Shown here piece after piece: positions 1-8,625 of a stretch of DNA of 17,912 nucleotides. Location of the stretch: positions 1 to 17,912 of the forward strand of contig CAJTRL010000072.1 in NCBI GenBank assembly GCA_910578715.1, given 5' to 3'. The translations under genes were made by a program, and so were the position numbers. A model generated the notes under the pieces. That model was not told where the DNA came from, ran no database searches, and saw only the letters and a program-made list of their open reading frames with translations. Positions within the stretch are counted from its first letter, which is position 1. Every line of letters starts with the position of its first letter. The stretch comes from an uncultured Lachnospiraceae bacterium (GTDB lineage: Bacteria; Bacillota; Clostridia; Lachnospirales; Lachnospiraceae).

Positions 1-193
1 AGCCCGCGAGCGAGGCGTGCCGACGGCATGCCTCGCGGCACCGCTCAATCGAACCGGGCGAAACCAGGCAAGCCAAATCGGCTGCTAGCAGACGAATTTG
101 TCGGATTATGGAGCCATAGGGCGAAGCCCGCGAGCGAGGCGTGCCGACGGCATGCCTCGCGGCACCGCTCAATCGAACCAAGCGAAACCAGGC
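1..193. repeat. Tandem direct repeat with internal hairpins
   Basis: Bases 1-69 recur at 125-193 with a spacing of 124 and only two mismatches (56-57). Each copy holds an almost perfect 27-base inverted repeat (10-36 and 134-160): arms of 13 around a single central base, with one pair that would be G-U in RNA. The sequence is richer in G+C than the genes nearby. The left copy begins at the window edge, so further units may lie outside. An open frame runs through the repeat (28-246), but its protein is Arg/Pro-rich, itself repetitive and without a ribosome binding site, so I do not call it a gene. It is probably an intergenic REP-like repeat. No promoter for the following gene was recognised here. 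Confidence 0.75.
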
Positions 194-262
194 GGAATAA
201 GCTGCCAAACCGGCTGCCAGCCGCTCCTCATCAACCCCAAACTTAACGGAGCCTAAAAAATC

Positions 263-646
263 ATGAACAACCAAACCAACGCCGCAGCGCGCCAGTGGGC
301 GGAAGCCCTGTGCCTCTATGCGGGAGAAGACAGAGCGTTTTTTGAAAACTTCTGGAGCGCCCTGCAAAAATCGAAGCCGGTTTACCGGGAATTTATATAC
401 TATCTGGAGAACCGGAATTTTTTATGCGAATACCGGATTTCAGGGTATACAATCGTGGATATCATGGTCTGGCAGATGGACCATTTTAAGGCACAGCTGG
501 ACAGGGGACGCGACGATATGAAACAGAACGGGGACAGGATGCTCCTGATGGCTTTCGATACAATGCTCAAAATGGAAAAACAGCCGGAGAAATACATTTA
601 TCTGATGCAGTCGGAAACGGGCACGGATTATCCGGAGAAATACTAG
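263..646 (+). CDS. Small hypothetical protein, 127 aa
   Basis: I do not recognise this family. The protein is soluble-looking, charged and aromatic-rich, with probable helices throughout and no signal peptide or membrane segment. Its central part (about residues 35-80) is rich in Tyr, Phe, Arg and Glu, and the C-terminal third contains several Met and Lys. The start is ATG at 263, with a modest CGGAG-like ribosome site about ten bases upstream. Codon use matches the genes downstream, which supports it being real. The TAG stop at 644-646 lies inside the left end of the palindromic element at 642-808, so that element may have set the C-terminus. It is separated from trkA by the element, so a shared transcript is uncertain. 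Confidence 0.7.
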   Translation: MNNQTNAAARQWAEALCLYAGEDRAFFENFWSALQKSKPVYREFIYYLENRNFLCEYRISGYTIVDIMVWQMDHFKAQLDRGRDDMKQNGDRMLLMAFDTMLKMEKQPEKYIYLMQSETGTDYPEKY

Positions 647-808
647 TGTACTGACATGTTCATATTTCGCTAAATGACTTGCCTGAATTTTCATCTGCCG
701 CGTTGGCTTCAATCGACGATGCCACCGCATCGCCTCATTCAGCCGCCTTGCAGGCTGAAAATTCATTCGGCATCATTTAGCTGAAAATGAACATGCCAGT
801 ACACTAGT
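642..808. repeat. 167-bp palindromic element (MITE-like)
   Basis: The two ends are inverted copies. The left starts ACTAGTGTACTG and the right ends CAGTACACTAGT, and the match continues inward with few differences through a shared CTAAATGA block and a TGAATTTTCA block. The centre is a perfect hairpin, CGATGC-CACC-GCATCG (717-732), which coincides with the centre of the whole element near 725. The stretch can therefore fold as one long imperfect hairpin or cruciform. It has no coding capacity and sits between the small gene and trkA. The design is that of a non-autonomous mobile element or a large intergenic repeat; as RNA it might also affect trkA expression or upstream mRNA ends. Confidence 0.75.
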
Positions 809-828
809 GCACAGAAGGGGAGTAAATC

Positions 829-2184
829 ATGCAGATAATTATCGTAGGATGTGGAAATGTAGGAACAACGCTGGCGGAACAGCTTAGTTCGGAAGGACAT
901 AATATCGCGGTCATTGACATGAACAGGCAGAGACTGCAGAATTTAAGCAACAGCTTTGACGTCATGGGTGTAGACGGGAACGGTGTCAGCTTTGCGGTGC
1001 AGAAGGAGGCCGGCGTGGAACAGGCGGATTTGCTGATTGCGGTGACGGGGTCCGATGAGGTGAATCTTTTATGTTGTCTGATTGCGAAGAAAACGGGCGG
1101 CTGTCATACGATTGCCCGTGTCAGAAATCCTATTTATAATCTGGAAATCAACTATATCAAGGAAGAACTGGGACTGTCGATGGTTATTAACCCTGAGTTT
1201 GCGGCGGCTGTGGAAATGTCGAGGCTTTTAAAACTTCCTTCGGCGATTACCATCGATACGTTTACCAAAGGAAGGGTGGAAGTGGTAAAATACCGGGTCG
1301 GAGAGGACTCTGTTCTCTGCGACCAGTCGTTACAGCAGATTAAAAGCAGACTCAAATCGGACATCCTGATTTGTACGGTGGAGCGCGGAGAGGACGTCTA
1401 TATTCCCGGTGGTAATTTCATCATCCGTGCAAGGGATGAAATTTCGATTATCGGGACGCCGCAGAAAACGCTCGCCTTTTTTAAAAAATTAGGTGCGGCC
1501 GTTACGAGTGCCAGAAACGTAATGATTATTGGCGGCGGAAAAACGGCTTACTACTTGTCAAAACAGCTGATGGATATGGGAATCCAGATTAAAATTATCG
1601 AGCTGAACAAGGCCAGGTGCGAGGAGCTGAGCGAACTTCTGCCGAAGGCAACCATCATACAGGGGGACGGGACAGACCGGAATCTGCTGATGCAGGAAGG
1701 ACTGATGCAGACGGACGCTTTCGTGGCAATGACCAGCGTCGATGAAGAAAACATCATGCTTTCCCTGTTTGCGAAGAGCGTATCGAGAGCGAAACTGATT
1801 ACCCATGTGCACCGGATTTCTTATGATGAGATTATCGACAGTCTGGATATCGGAAGCGTTATTTATCCCAAGTACCTGACGGCGGAAAACATCATTAAGT
1901 ATGTGCGGGCGATGGATAACTCGCTCGGAAGCAATATTGAAACGCTGTACCGTCTGAACGATAACCGGGTAGAAGCGCTGGAATTCTGCGTCAAGGAAGA
2001 TTCTCCTGTGATTGGCATACCGCTTCAGGATTTAAAAATCAAGCCGAATATTCTGATTTGCTCGATTAACCATAAGGGAATGATAAGCATTCCGGGAGGC
2101 CAGAGCGTTATCCGGAAAGGCGATATGGTGATTGTCGTGACGGCCAATACCGGGTTAAACGACATCAAGGATATTTTGAAATAA
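829..2184 (+). CDS. trkA: Trk potassium uptake regulatory protein TrkA
   Basis: TrkA is the cytosolic gating ring of Trk/Ktr potassium channels and binds nucleotides such as NAD(H) or ATP. The 451-residue protein has the full double layout: a Rossmann RCK domain opening with GCGNVG (residues 7-12), a first TrkA_C domain (about 150-215), a second Rossmann domain with IIGGGKTAYY (about 232-241), and a second TrkA_C domain (about 375-451). Both TrkA_C domains carry the family-typical pattern in which an IPGG segment precedes a strand ending in a G-D or R-D-E turn. An AAGGGGAG ribosome site lies six bases before ATG 829. The length is normal for the two-RCK form. trkH follows after 14 nt, so the two are co-transcribed and form one complex. 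Confidence 0.95.
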   Translation: MQIIIVGCGNVGTTLAEQLSSEGHNIAVIDMNRQRLQNLSNSFDVMGVDGNGVSFAVQKEAGVEQADLLIAVTGSDEVNLLCCLIAKKTGGCHTIARVRNPIYNLEINYIKEELGLSMVINPEFAAAVEMSRLLKLPSAITIDTFTKGRVEVVKYRVGEDSVLCDQSLQQIKSRLKSDILICTVERGEDVYIPGGNFIIRARDEISIIGTPQKTLAFFKKLGAAVTSARNVMIIGGGKTAYYLSKQLMDMGIQIKIIELNKARCEELSELLPKATIIQGDGTDRNLLMQEGLMQTDAFVAMTSVDEENIMLSLFAKSVSRAKLITHVHRISYDEIIDSLDIGSVIYPKYLTAENIIKYVRAMDNSLGSNIETLYRLNDNRVEALEFCVKEDSPVIGIPLQDLKIKPNILICSINHKGMISIPGGQSVIRKGDMVIVVTANTGLNDIKDILK

Positions 2185-2198
2185 AGGGGAATGCTTTC

Positions 2199-3641
2199 AT
2201 GAATTTTTCAATCATCAGATATATTTTATTCCGTGTATTGGAGTTCGCCGCGCTTTTTCTGGCGCTTCCCTGTCTGGTAGCCATTATTTATCAGGAAAAA
2301 GCAGGGTATTCTTTTGCGGTCGTTATGGCCGGATGTCTGCTCGTGGCCGAAATCGGCAAGCGGTGGAAACCGAAAAGTAAGGTTTTTTATGCGAGGGAAG
2401 GTTTTATTACCGTTTCCCTGACCTGGGTGGTACTGAGCATTGTGGGGGCGCTGCCTTTTTATTTCAGCCGGGAAATCCCTAACTTTGTGGATGCGCTTTT
2501 TGAGACGATTTCAGGGCTGACGACGACCGGGGGCAGTATTTTGCCGGATGTGGAATGTTTGTCTAAAAGCGTGCAGTTCTGGAGGCTTTTTACACACTGG
2601 ATTGGCGGCATGGGTGTTCTTGTCCTGATTCTTGCGGTTCTGCCTCTTTCAGGAGGTTATAGTATGCACCTGATGCGGGCGGAGAGTCCGGGCCCTTCTG
2701 TGGGAAAGCTGGTGCCGAGGGTACAGCTGACGGCCAAAATTCTTTACGGCATTTATATCGGCATTACTGTATTGCAGATTATCGTGTTAAAAATTGCGGG
2801 CATGAGTCTGTATGATTCCATCGTCCTGTCTTTTTCCACGCTGGGGACGGGAGGCTTCGGCGTTCTGAATACGAGCATCGGCACTTATAAGCTGTCGGTA
2901 CAGATTATCTTTACGGTATTCATGATATTGGGCGGTATGAATTTTAACGTTTATTATCTTCTTTTAGTCGCAAGAAAGCCAAAAGAGGCGATAAAGTATG
3001 AGGAAGCAAGATATTATCTGCTTTTGTTCTTCGGTGCGGCGGCTCTGATTGCGTGGAATATCAGGGGATATTACGGAAATATCGCGGAGGCTTTTCACCA
3101 TGCGCTGTTTCAGGTGGCGTCTCTCGGAAGCACCACGGGGTTTTCCACGACGGATTTCGATAAATGGCCGGAGTTTTCCAAAGCGATTCTCCTGGTTATT
3201 ATGGCGATTGGCGCCTGTGCGGGCAGTACGGGCGGCGGATTTAAAGTGTCCCGTATTCTGGTGCTGGTACAGGATATGAAAAGGGAGCTTTTGCGGGTCG
3301 TTCATCCGCAGATTGTGAAGAAACCCCATCTGGAAGGAAGGGTGGTGGATGACGATACGGTCAGCTCCATTCATTCTTACCTGATTATCTATCTGGTAGT
3401 CTGTCTTGTATCTTTCCTGTTATTATCGCTGGACAAGTACGATTTGACGACCAACCTGTCGGCGGTGTTAGCCAACCTGAACAATGTGGGACCGGGTTTT
3501 CATGCGGTGGGACCAACCTGTAATTATGGCGGTTACTCAGTTTTTTCCAAATTCGTGCTGATGTTCGATATGCTGACGGGGCGGCTGGAGCTTCTGCCGA
3601 TGCTGCTGCTGTTTTCGCCCAGGGTGTGGAAGAAATATTAG
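2199..3641 (+). CDS. trkH: Trk potassium uptake channel subunit TrkH
   Basis: This is the membrane pore of the Trk potassium uptake system, in the SKT superfamily of 2TM-pore-2TM repeats. All four pore loops are recognisable: GLTTTGGS (about residues 106-113), TLGTGGFG (about 214-221), SLGSTTGF (about 308-315) and NNVGPGF (about 428-434). Conserved glycines stand in the filter positions, and GSTGGG (about 344-349) is a usual TrkH motif. Hydrophobic segments run through the whole 480 residues. An AAGGGG ribosome site overlaps the trkA stop region, showing tight coupling. TrkH conducts potassium and TrkA gates it. Sodium-coupled variants (KtrB-like) have a similar pore, but the length and the two-domain TrkA favour Trk. 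Confidence 0.94.
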   Translation: MNFSIIRYILFRVLEFAALFLALPCLVAIIYQEKAGYSFAVVMAGCLLVAEIGKRWKPKSKVFYAREGFITVSLTWVVLSIVGALPFYFSREIPNFVDALFETISGLTTTGGSILPDVECLSKSVQFWRLFTHWIGGMGVLVLILAVLPLSGGYSMHLMRAESPGPSVGKLVPRVQLTAKILYGIYIGITVLQIIVLKIAGMSLYDSIVLSFSTLGTGGFGVLNTSIGTYKLSVQIIFTVFMILGGMNFNVYYLLLVARKPKEAIKYEEARYYLLLFFGAAALIAWNIRGYYGNIAEAFHHALFQVASLGSTTGFSTTDFDKWPEFSKAILLVIMAIGACAGSTGGGFKVSRILVLVQDMKRELLRVVHPQIVKKPHLEGRVVDDDTVSSIHSYLIIYLVVCLVSFLLLSLDKYDLTTNLSAVLANLNNVGPGFHAVGPTCNYGGYSVFSKFVLMFDMLTGRLELLPMLLLFSPRVWKKY

Positions 3642-3656
3642 TGTGGAGGAATACGG

Positions 3657-4676
3657 ATGATAAAAGAAAATATCAGGCTCAGGAAAGCGATTGTGCATAT
3701 TATGGATTCGACCATCGGAATGCCGGTGCTCTCCGATACGGAACTGGAATACGGCTCGGAATTTGCTGATTTTATCAAAGAGCATATCGCAAGAATCAGT
3801 TCCGGGGACGATACGAAGGAAAGCCGGTTTTATAAGGAGGAATCGGAAGTATACCGGATTCTGGAGCAGTACGCGGACGATTCTTTTGTGGATATCAGCA
3901 AAGACATTGCGGAGCTTCTGTATGATATCATGAAGAGCAATATTGATATTCCGTCAGCGGATTTGCTGGTGGTGCGCTTCCAGTATGAAGACGAAGAATA
4001 CCTTGCCCTGTTAAAAATGAATTATAAGCCCTTTTATACTCATCGCACAATGGCGCTGGAAGAAGGGAACAGCAACGAAATTATAAGGCATAAGTCGATA
4101 CTGCCGCCGGAAAGCCAGCGGCTGACGGAGGCGGCTCTTATCCGGCTTGACGATTTGGCGGTCTGGGCCATTGAGAAGAAATACGAAGTGAATGGAGAGA
4201 AAACCAATTATTTTTCGTTTCTTTTCCTGAAATGCAGCAGTCATCTTTCCCACAAATCAAAACTTTCCATTGTCAGCAAGGCGGTGGAGAGCGTGCAGAA
4301 GGAAGGGTATGGCGAGTCGGAGCGGTTTGTAAGGCAGATGGAGGCAAAGAGCGTCATTCAGGAGCAGATTGTGGAAAACGGCGGCTTTACCGTGGAGGAA
4401 ATTGCAGAGAAAATTTTCGAAAAAGAGCCGGAATTAAAAACGGCTTTTCAGGATAAAATGGAAAAGTACGATATGGTAAAAGAGGAAATCAGACCGCAGA
4501 GTGAAAATACGGTCAGAAAATATCAGAGCCAGCATCTTTATACGGACACCGGAATTGAAATCAAAATCCCGATGGAGCAGTATAAAAATCCCAGGAGCGT
4601 GGAATTTATCACCAATCCGAATGGAACGGTCTCTGTGCTGATTAAGAACATAGAACATTTGGAAGCGAAACTATAA
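3657..4676 (+). CDS. Nucleoid-associated protein, NdpA/YejK family
   Basis: The 339-residue protein matches the 37-kDa nucleoid-associated family in length and layout. The start has the typical form in which a short basic lead is followed by KAIVHIMD, then a VLSDTELE segment and a helix ending in EHI (residues 10-43). The C-terminal part contains the family's usual strand ending near IEHL. In Gammaproteobacteria such proteins localise with the nucleoid, but their biochemical role is poorly defined; the clostridial members are known mainly by similarity. A GGAGG ribosome site precedes ATG 3657, 15 nt after trkH. There are no membrane segments. Its place in a potassium uptake operon is notable because potassium and osmotic state affect DNA-protein binding, but a functional link is only an inference. 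Confidence 0.8.
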   Translation: MIKENIRLRKAIVHIMDSTIGMPVLSDTELEYGSEFADFIKEHIARISSGDDTKESRFYKEESEVYRILEQYADDSFVDISKDIAELLYDIMKSNIDIPSADLLVVRFQYEDEEYLALLKMNYKPFYTHRTMALEEGNSNEIIRHKSILPPESQRLTEAALIRLDDLAVWAIEKKYEVNGEKTNYFSFLFLKCSSHLSHKSKLSIVSKAVESVQKEGYGESERFVRQMEAKSVIQEQIVENGGFTVEEIAEKIFEKEPELKTAFQDKMEKYDMVKEEIRPQSENTVRKYQSQHLYTDTGIEIKIPMEQYKNPRSVEFITNPNGTVSVLIKNIEHLEAKL

Positions 4677-4702
4677 CACTGTCTGAACACGGGGTGATGT
4701 TT

Positions 4703-5896
4703 ATGGGAACGATAATTGATTATATTCAGGAATATGGTGACTATACTTTTGCGGAAAAACCGCTGAGTGAGGTGGACAGTCTGATTTTAAGCCAGTTTGC
4801 TTATCTGAAATTCGACGGTCTCGTTCCGGGTCCGTCGGATAATGCGCCTTTTGTGTCCATACGTCAGGTATTTGAAAACAGAGATTATGATAATCTGTAC
4901 GGGGATGAGCGGTACCGGGAAAAAAATACGGAATTGTTCCTGGCGATGGTGCACAGCAGACGGTTTGGCGGTTTAAAAATCAACTATTATGTAAACCAGA
5001 TAGAGCTGGAAAAAGAGACGCAGTTTTCTGCGGTCACGTTTCAGCCGGAGGAAGGGCTTTTCTATATTGCCTACCGCGGCACGGACGAGACCATTGTGGG
5101 TTGGAAGGAAGATTTGAATCTGGCTTTTTCCGAGCCGGTTCCGGGACAGCTTATGAGCGTTTCGTATCTGGAAGAAACCGCCGGGAAATTAGGGACTTCA
5201 TTTTATGTGGGGGGACATTCCAAGGGCGGGAATTTTGCAGTATACGCGGCGATGAACTGCCGCCCGGAAATACAGGATAATATTGTCGTGATATTTAATC
5301 ATGACGGACCGGGTTTCCGGCCGGAAGTCAGGGAGAAAAGCGGGTTTGAGCGAATCGAGGAGAAAATCCGCCGGACAGTGCCCCATTCGTCGATGGTAGG
5401 GATGCTGCTTTCTTCCGAGGGAAGCTACCGGGTTGTGGAGAGCAAAAGTTTTGGGCTGGCGCAGCATGACCCTTATTCCTGGCTGGTCGAAAAGGATGAC
5501 TTCCGTATCGTGAAGCAGATATATTCCGGCAGAATGTTTATGGATACGACGCTCAACGACTGGATACTGTCGCTGAACCAGGAGCAGATGCGCATCTTTG
5601 TGGATACGCTGTATGACGTCGTTAAAGCATCGGAAGCGGACAATCTGATTGATTTTACTGCCAACTGGAAAAAGAGCATTCAGGGAATTATGTCGGCTAT
5701 TAAAAATGTTGACAGCGATACGACAAAGGTCATGAACGATATCATGAAGGCGTTGTTCGAGAGGCTGTCGCAAAATACGAAAGATGAGCTGCAGAGGAAG
5801 AAACGGAATCCGGACAGGGAACTTACGGGGAAGATAAGCATAGAGCTGCCGAAACGGAAGCATAAAGCGGTTGAAACGAAAGCACAGGACAGCTGA
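4703..5896 (+). CDS. Mbeg1-like alpha/beta hydrolase (DUF2974)
   Basis: The N-terminus (GTIIDYIQEYGDYTF, then a DSLILSQFAYL segment) and the nucleophile elbow GGHSKGGN place this in the Mbeg1-like/DUF2974 family, with Ser173 as likely nucleophile. An AYRGTDE strand (about residues 125-131) is the usual lipase-3-like element before the elbow. The substrate is unknown; a lipase or esterase role is inferred from the fold. No signal peptide or membrane segment is seen, so it should act in the cytosol. The C-terminal 60 residues are very charged. I chose ATG 4703, which has a GGGG site eight bases upstream and begins at the conserved N-terminus. ATG 4697 and GTG 4694 are also in frame. It is the last gene of the trk run and converges with the next gene across 40 nt with no clear terminator. 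Confidence 0.82.
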   Translation: MGTIIDYIQEYGDYTFAEKPLSEVDSLILSQFAYLKFDGLVPGPSDNAPFVSIRQVFENRDYDNLYGDERYREKNTELFLAMVHSRRFGGLKINYYVNQIELEKETQFSAVTFQPEEGLFYIAYRGTDETIVGWKEDLNLAFSEPVPGQLMSVSYLEETAGKLGTSFYVGGHSKGGNFAVYAAMNCRPEIQDNIVVIFNHDGPGFRPEVREKSGFERIEEKIRRTVPHSSMVGMLLSSEGSYRVVESKSFGLAQHDPYSWLVEKDDFRIVKQIYSGRMFMDTTLNDWILSLNQEQMRIFVDTLYDVVKASEADNLIDFTANWKKSIQGIMSAIKNVDSDTTKVMNDIMKALFERLSQNTKDELQRKKRNPDRELTGKISIELPKRKHKAVETKAQDS

Positions 5897-5936
5897 AGCG
5901 GAAACACAGGCCGGAAGGCGGAAAGGAAAGTCCCGT

Positions 5937-6578
5937 TCAGGAAGAACAGAGCTCCGCAAAATAGGAGAGCAGTTCCATGCCGCCCTTGTCGAAGAGCCGT
6001 TCCGGGTGCCACTGGACGGCGAGAATGGGGAGCGATGTGTGGATGAGCGCTTCGAGGGTTCCGTCGGAAGCCTGGCAGACGGGAAGAAGATTCCGGCCGA
6101 TTTTATCGACCGCCTGATGATGGGCGGAATTGACGAAGGCGCTGCTTCCATAGAGCTGATAGAAAAAATCCGTCCGGCTGCATCCGATATGATATACATA
6201 GTGGTACTGGTCTTTACCGTTCCACTGGTGGTTTGTCGCATTTTTAATATGCTGACAAATTGAGCCGCCGAAATGTACGTTGATGATTTGCATTCCCTTG
6301 CAGATACCGAGGACGGGGCGGCCCCATTTGGCGAACAGGTCAAGTCCCTGAAGCTGGAGGATATCCAGCTCGGTATCGATTTGTCTCGAGCCGTGATTCT
6401 GCTGGCCGAAAAAGGCCGGCGTGATGTCTCCGCCGCCGGGCAGCAGCAGTCCGCAGCAGTCCGCGCATTGTTCGGGGTCTAATGTGATGAAAGGGGAAAC
6501 GCCGATGCGGCGAAGGGCTTTTTCATAATTGACGGTGTCCTGTGGGCGTCCAATGACAGCAATCGAAGGAGAATCCAT
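5937..6578 (-). CDS. Class I glutamine amidotransferase-like hydrolase (peptidase C26)
   Basis: This cytosolic protein of 213 residues has the triad of the gamma-glutamyl-gamma-aminobutyrate hydrolase (PuuD-like) branch: nucleophile Cys93 in GICKGMQ, and His191 and Glu193 in WHPE. LLPGGGDITP (residues 45-54) is also typical. This branch cleaves gamma-glutamyl amides in polyamine or similar breakdown, but the substrate here cannot be told from sequence. It is slightly shorter than PuuD (about 250) because the N-terminal loops are reduced. A GGAGG ribosome site precedes ATG 6578, and that site and the start codon lie inside a small possible hairpin (ATGGA ... TCCAT). It follows the GGDEF gene by 56 nt on the same strand, so they probably share the upstream promoter. 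Confidence 0.85.
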   Translation of the reverse strand: MDSPSIAVIGRPQDTVNYEKALRRIGVSPFITLDPEQCADCCGLLLPGGGDITPAFFGQQNHGSRQIDTELDILQLQGLDLFAKWGRPVLGICKGMQIINVHFGGSICQHIKNATNHQWNGKDQYHYVYHIGCSRTDFFYQLYGSSAFVNSAHHQAVDKIGRNLLPVCQASDGTLEALIHTSLPILAVQWHPERLFDKGGMELLSYFAELCSS

Positions 6579-6634
6579 GGAAGAACCTCCATAGTTCGTT
6601 ATCTATTTATGATATGCCATAGAAAGGCGGATGG

Positions 6635-8362
6635 TTACGGCTTTGCGTTCTGCTGTTTCATCTGTCTTTTCTTTTCATACATGCGGTTGTCGGCAGTCTG
6701 ATAGACAATATCGATATTGCGCTCCTGCGGGCTGCAGGAGGCGCATCCATAGGCGATGGACATATTCAGGTCAGAGATTTCACGGTTTTTCCGCCGGATG
6801 TCCGCATGAAATTGTTCCAGAAGTTTCGAGAGTTCTTCCGGCATCGTGGTATTGAGTACCGCGATGAACTCATCGCCGCCGATTCTGGCAACGATACCGT
6901 GCGGCTCAAACGTATCTTTGATGACTTCTGCGGCGCTTTTGATGAGAATATCGCCTCTCGTATGTCCGTAAGTGTCATTTGTCTTTTTTAAATCATTTAA
7001 GTCAAAACAGATAACAGTATAATTCAAATCTCCTGATTCTTTGATTTTATTGATGTATTCCATGCAGTACCGACGGTTATGTATCTGCGTCAGCTCATCG
7101 GTATATGCGCTTTTTAACAGGAAATTCCGCTCCGTCTCCTGCATGAGCTTCTGGGTCAGATTGAGGTAGAAAGAACAGATTAGAATCGCAATGAAGATGA
7201 CGACACCGAGGGGAGCCACGCCCCGGAAGGAAATCGAATCGACGCCGTAATAGCGGTTCCGGCAGTAACTGATTAGTTCACATGCAACACAGCCGCCAAT
7301 CATCAGCATGCCGACCAGAAAAAGTCTGTCCATGGTCTGACAGGATTTCAGGTTCAGAATTTCAATGAAAAGAAAATAAATCAGGTCACAGACAATGAGC
7401 GCCTGCATATATGGCAGGGTCACTGCAAAATGAACGGCATCCAGTCCGTGAAGGACAATCATGCTGGCGGCAGCGGCTGTCTGGACGATGAAAAGCGTCC
7501 GGTAACAATTTCGGAGAAATTTCTGCTTCAGCCTTTTGACATCTGCCTGCATATAAATCAAAAGAGTAATCGGCGCGAGATATAAGGAAAGGTGTTCCAG
7601 CAGAGATACCGCATACAGCGGGATGGAAAAGACCATAATCACGTTATAATAGCACAGCGTCCACAGACCGACGAGCAGCGAAAAGAGCGAGATACAGAAC
7701 AGCCTGATATATTTCAGGGAAAAGGCCAGCGCAAACGTGGTAATAACCATCGTCACGAGCCCGAAAATCAGTAGGAAACAGCCTGTAAACAGTGCAATCC
7801 GGTTTTCCGTCATCAGAAGCCGGAAAGCATTTTCCCAACGGTAGATGCGGATGGAATCCAGCCTGGAAAAAGCCTTATCCTCTGTCTGGTAAAGATGAAT
7901 CGTCAGTGTCCTTCCCTGATATTCATTCGGAAAATTGATGAACTGGAAGCCGCTTCCAAGCATCTTATTCTGCTCCATCCGGTCGAGACCGTATTCATAG
8001 AACAGTTCGTCATCCACATAGATGCGGACTGCGGACTGCCTGATATGTAAACGGAGTGCGCCGTCGGACAGTCCGAGGTCATCGGGAAGTTCCCGGCGCA
8101 TGATAATTTCCCCGCCCTTTCTGACAGGGGTAAAACGGAAATCATTCAGAGATACATTGTGCCAGATATCATCGCCGATGCTGATGTCCCAGGAATCGTC
8201 CAGGGAAATATATTCGGACATGGAGGCATAATCCTTCATCAGCAGCCTGTCAACCTGAGGCAGCCAGATAAGTGTGCTGACCAGAGCATATATTATCCAG
8301 AGTGCCCGGAGAAATTTTTTTGAAAAAAATTTGTTGTTTTTTTTCATACGATTTTTGTCCAT
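6635..8362 (-). CDS. Membrane diguanylate cyclase with extracellular sensor (7TMR-DISM-like)
   Basis: The 575-residue protein has one N-terminal membrane segment (about 17-36). A beta-rich outside domain follows (about 40-185, with an RIYVDDELFYEYG core like carbohydrate-binding jelly rolls), then about seven hydrophobic segments (about 190-402) and a GGDEF domain (about 418-570). The catalytic GGDEF motif (495-499) is intact, Asp454 is the likely metal ligand, and NDTYGH follows. An RxxD inhibitory site is absent: EPHG occupies that place, so product inhibition through it is not expected. It should make c-di-GMP in response to an external ligand. The frame is open upstream to GTG 8491, but that lies ahead of the promoter at 8426-8454, so I chose ATG 8362 (weak ribosome site; ATG 8347 is the alternative). 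Confidence 0.88.
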   Translation of the reverse strand: MDKNRMKKNNKFFSKKFLRALWIIYALVSTLIWLPQVDRLLMKDYASMSEYISLDDSWDISIGDDIWHNVSLNDFRFTPVRKGGEIIMRRELPDDLGLSDGALRLHIRQSAVRIYVDDELFYEYGLDRMEQNKMLGSGFQFINFPNEYQGRTLTIHLYQTEDKAFSRLDSIRIYRWENAFRLLMTENRIALFTGCFLLIFGLVTMVITTFALAFSLKYIRLFCISLFSLLVGLWTLCYYNVIMVFSIPLYAVSLLEHLSLYLAPITLLIYMQADVKRLKQKFLRNCYRTLFIVQTAAAASMIVLHGLDAVHFAVTLPYMQALIVCDLIYFLFIEILNLKSCQTMDRLFLVGMLMIGGCVACELISYCRNRYYGVDSISFRGVAPLGVVIFIAILICSFYLNLTQKLMQETERNFLLKSAYTDELTQIHNRRYCMEYINKIKESGDLNYTVICFDLNDLKKTNDTYGHTRGDILIKSAAEVIKDTFEPHGIVARIGGDEFIAVLNTTMPEELSKLLEQFHADIRRKNREISDLNMSIAYGCASCSPQERNIDIVYQTADNRMYEKKRQMKQQNAKP

Positions 8363-8425
8363 TTCCGTAAAGCCCGCGATATCAGGGATGGCGCCAGAAG
8401 CGCATAAATACAATACTTTATTTTT

Positions 8426-8454
8426 ATTATAGGTATAAAAAGAACAGATTACAA
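8426..8454 (-). promoter_or_regulatory. Sigma-A promoter of the GGDEF gene
   Basis: On the minus strand TTGTAA (8454-8449) is followed after exactly 17 bases by a perfect TATAAT (8431-8426). Transcription would begin near 8419, leaving a leader of about 57 nt before ATG 8362. This placement decides the start of the GGDEF gene. Confidence 0.7.
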
Positions 8455-8540
8455 GCAAAGACTGGCTTTTTAATAATTTTTTTGATATCACTTTAAAGCG
8501 TAAAAGATATCGTGTAAAGGATATTGAAGCGGAAGAAGCA

Positions 8541-8569
8541 TTGACGAAAGGGTGGATGTATGATATTTT
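8541..8569 (+). promoter_or_regulatory. Sigma-A promoter of the reductase-ECF cluster
   Basis: TTGACG (8541-8546), a 17-base spacer and TATTTT (8564-8569) precede the aldo/keto reductase. The predicted leader is about 50 nt and ends with a GGAGG site at 8615-8619. No riboswitch fold was recognised in the leader. Confidence 0.55.
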
Positions 8570-8625
8570 TAGACTGTTACGGAGCGCGTGTTATGAAGCG
8601 TAGCTAAAATAGACGGAGGATTGGA

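Noticed and set aside
28..246. Open frame of 72 codons across the tandem repeat
   Set aside because: It merely translates the repeat, has no ribosome site and gives an Arg/Pro-rich repetitive product.
5198..6343. Long minus-strand frame of 381 codons
   Set aside because: It spans two well-supported genes, the Mbeg1-like gene and the hydrolase, and its protein is Arg/Ser-rich and without domains.
8363..8491. N-terminal extension of the GGDEF protein to GTG 8491
   Set aside because: A TTGTAA-17-TATAAT promoter lies inside it, and the extra residues have no ribosome site or conserved sequence.
8492..8625. Possible riboswitch before the reductase and ECF gene
   Set aside because: No known aptamer core or terminator stem was seen in the leader.
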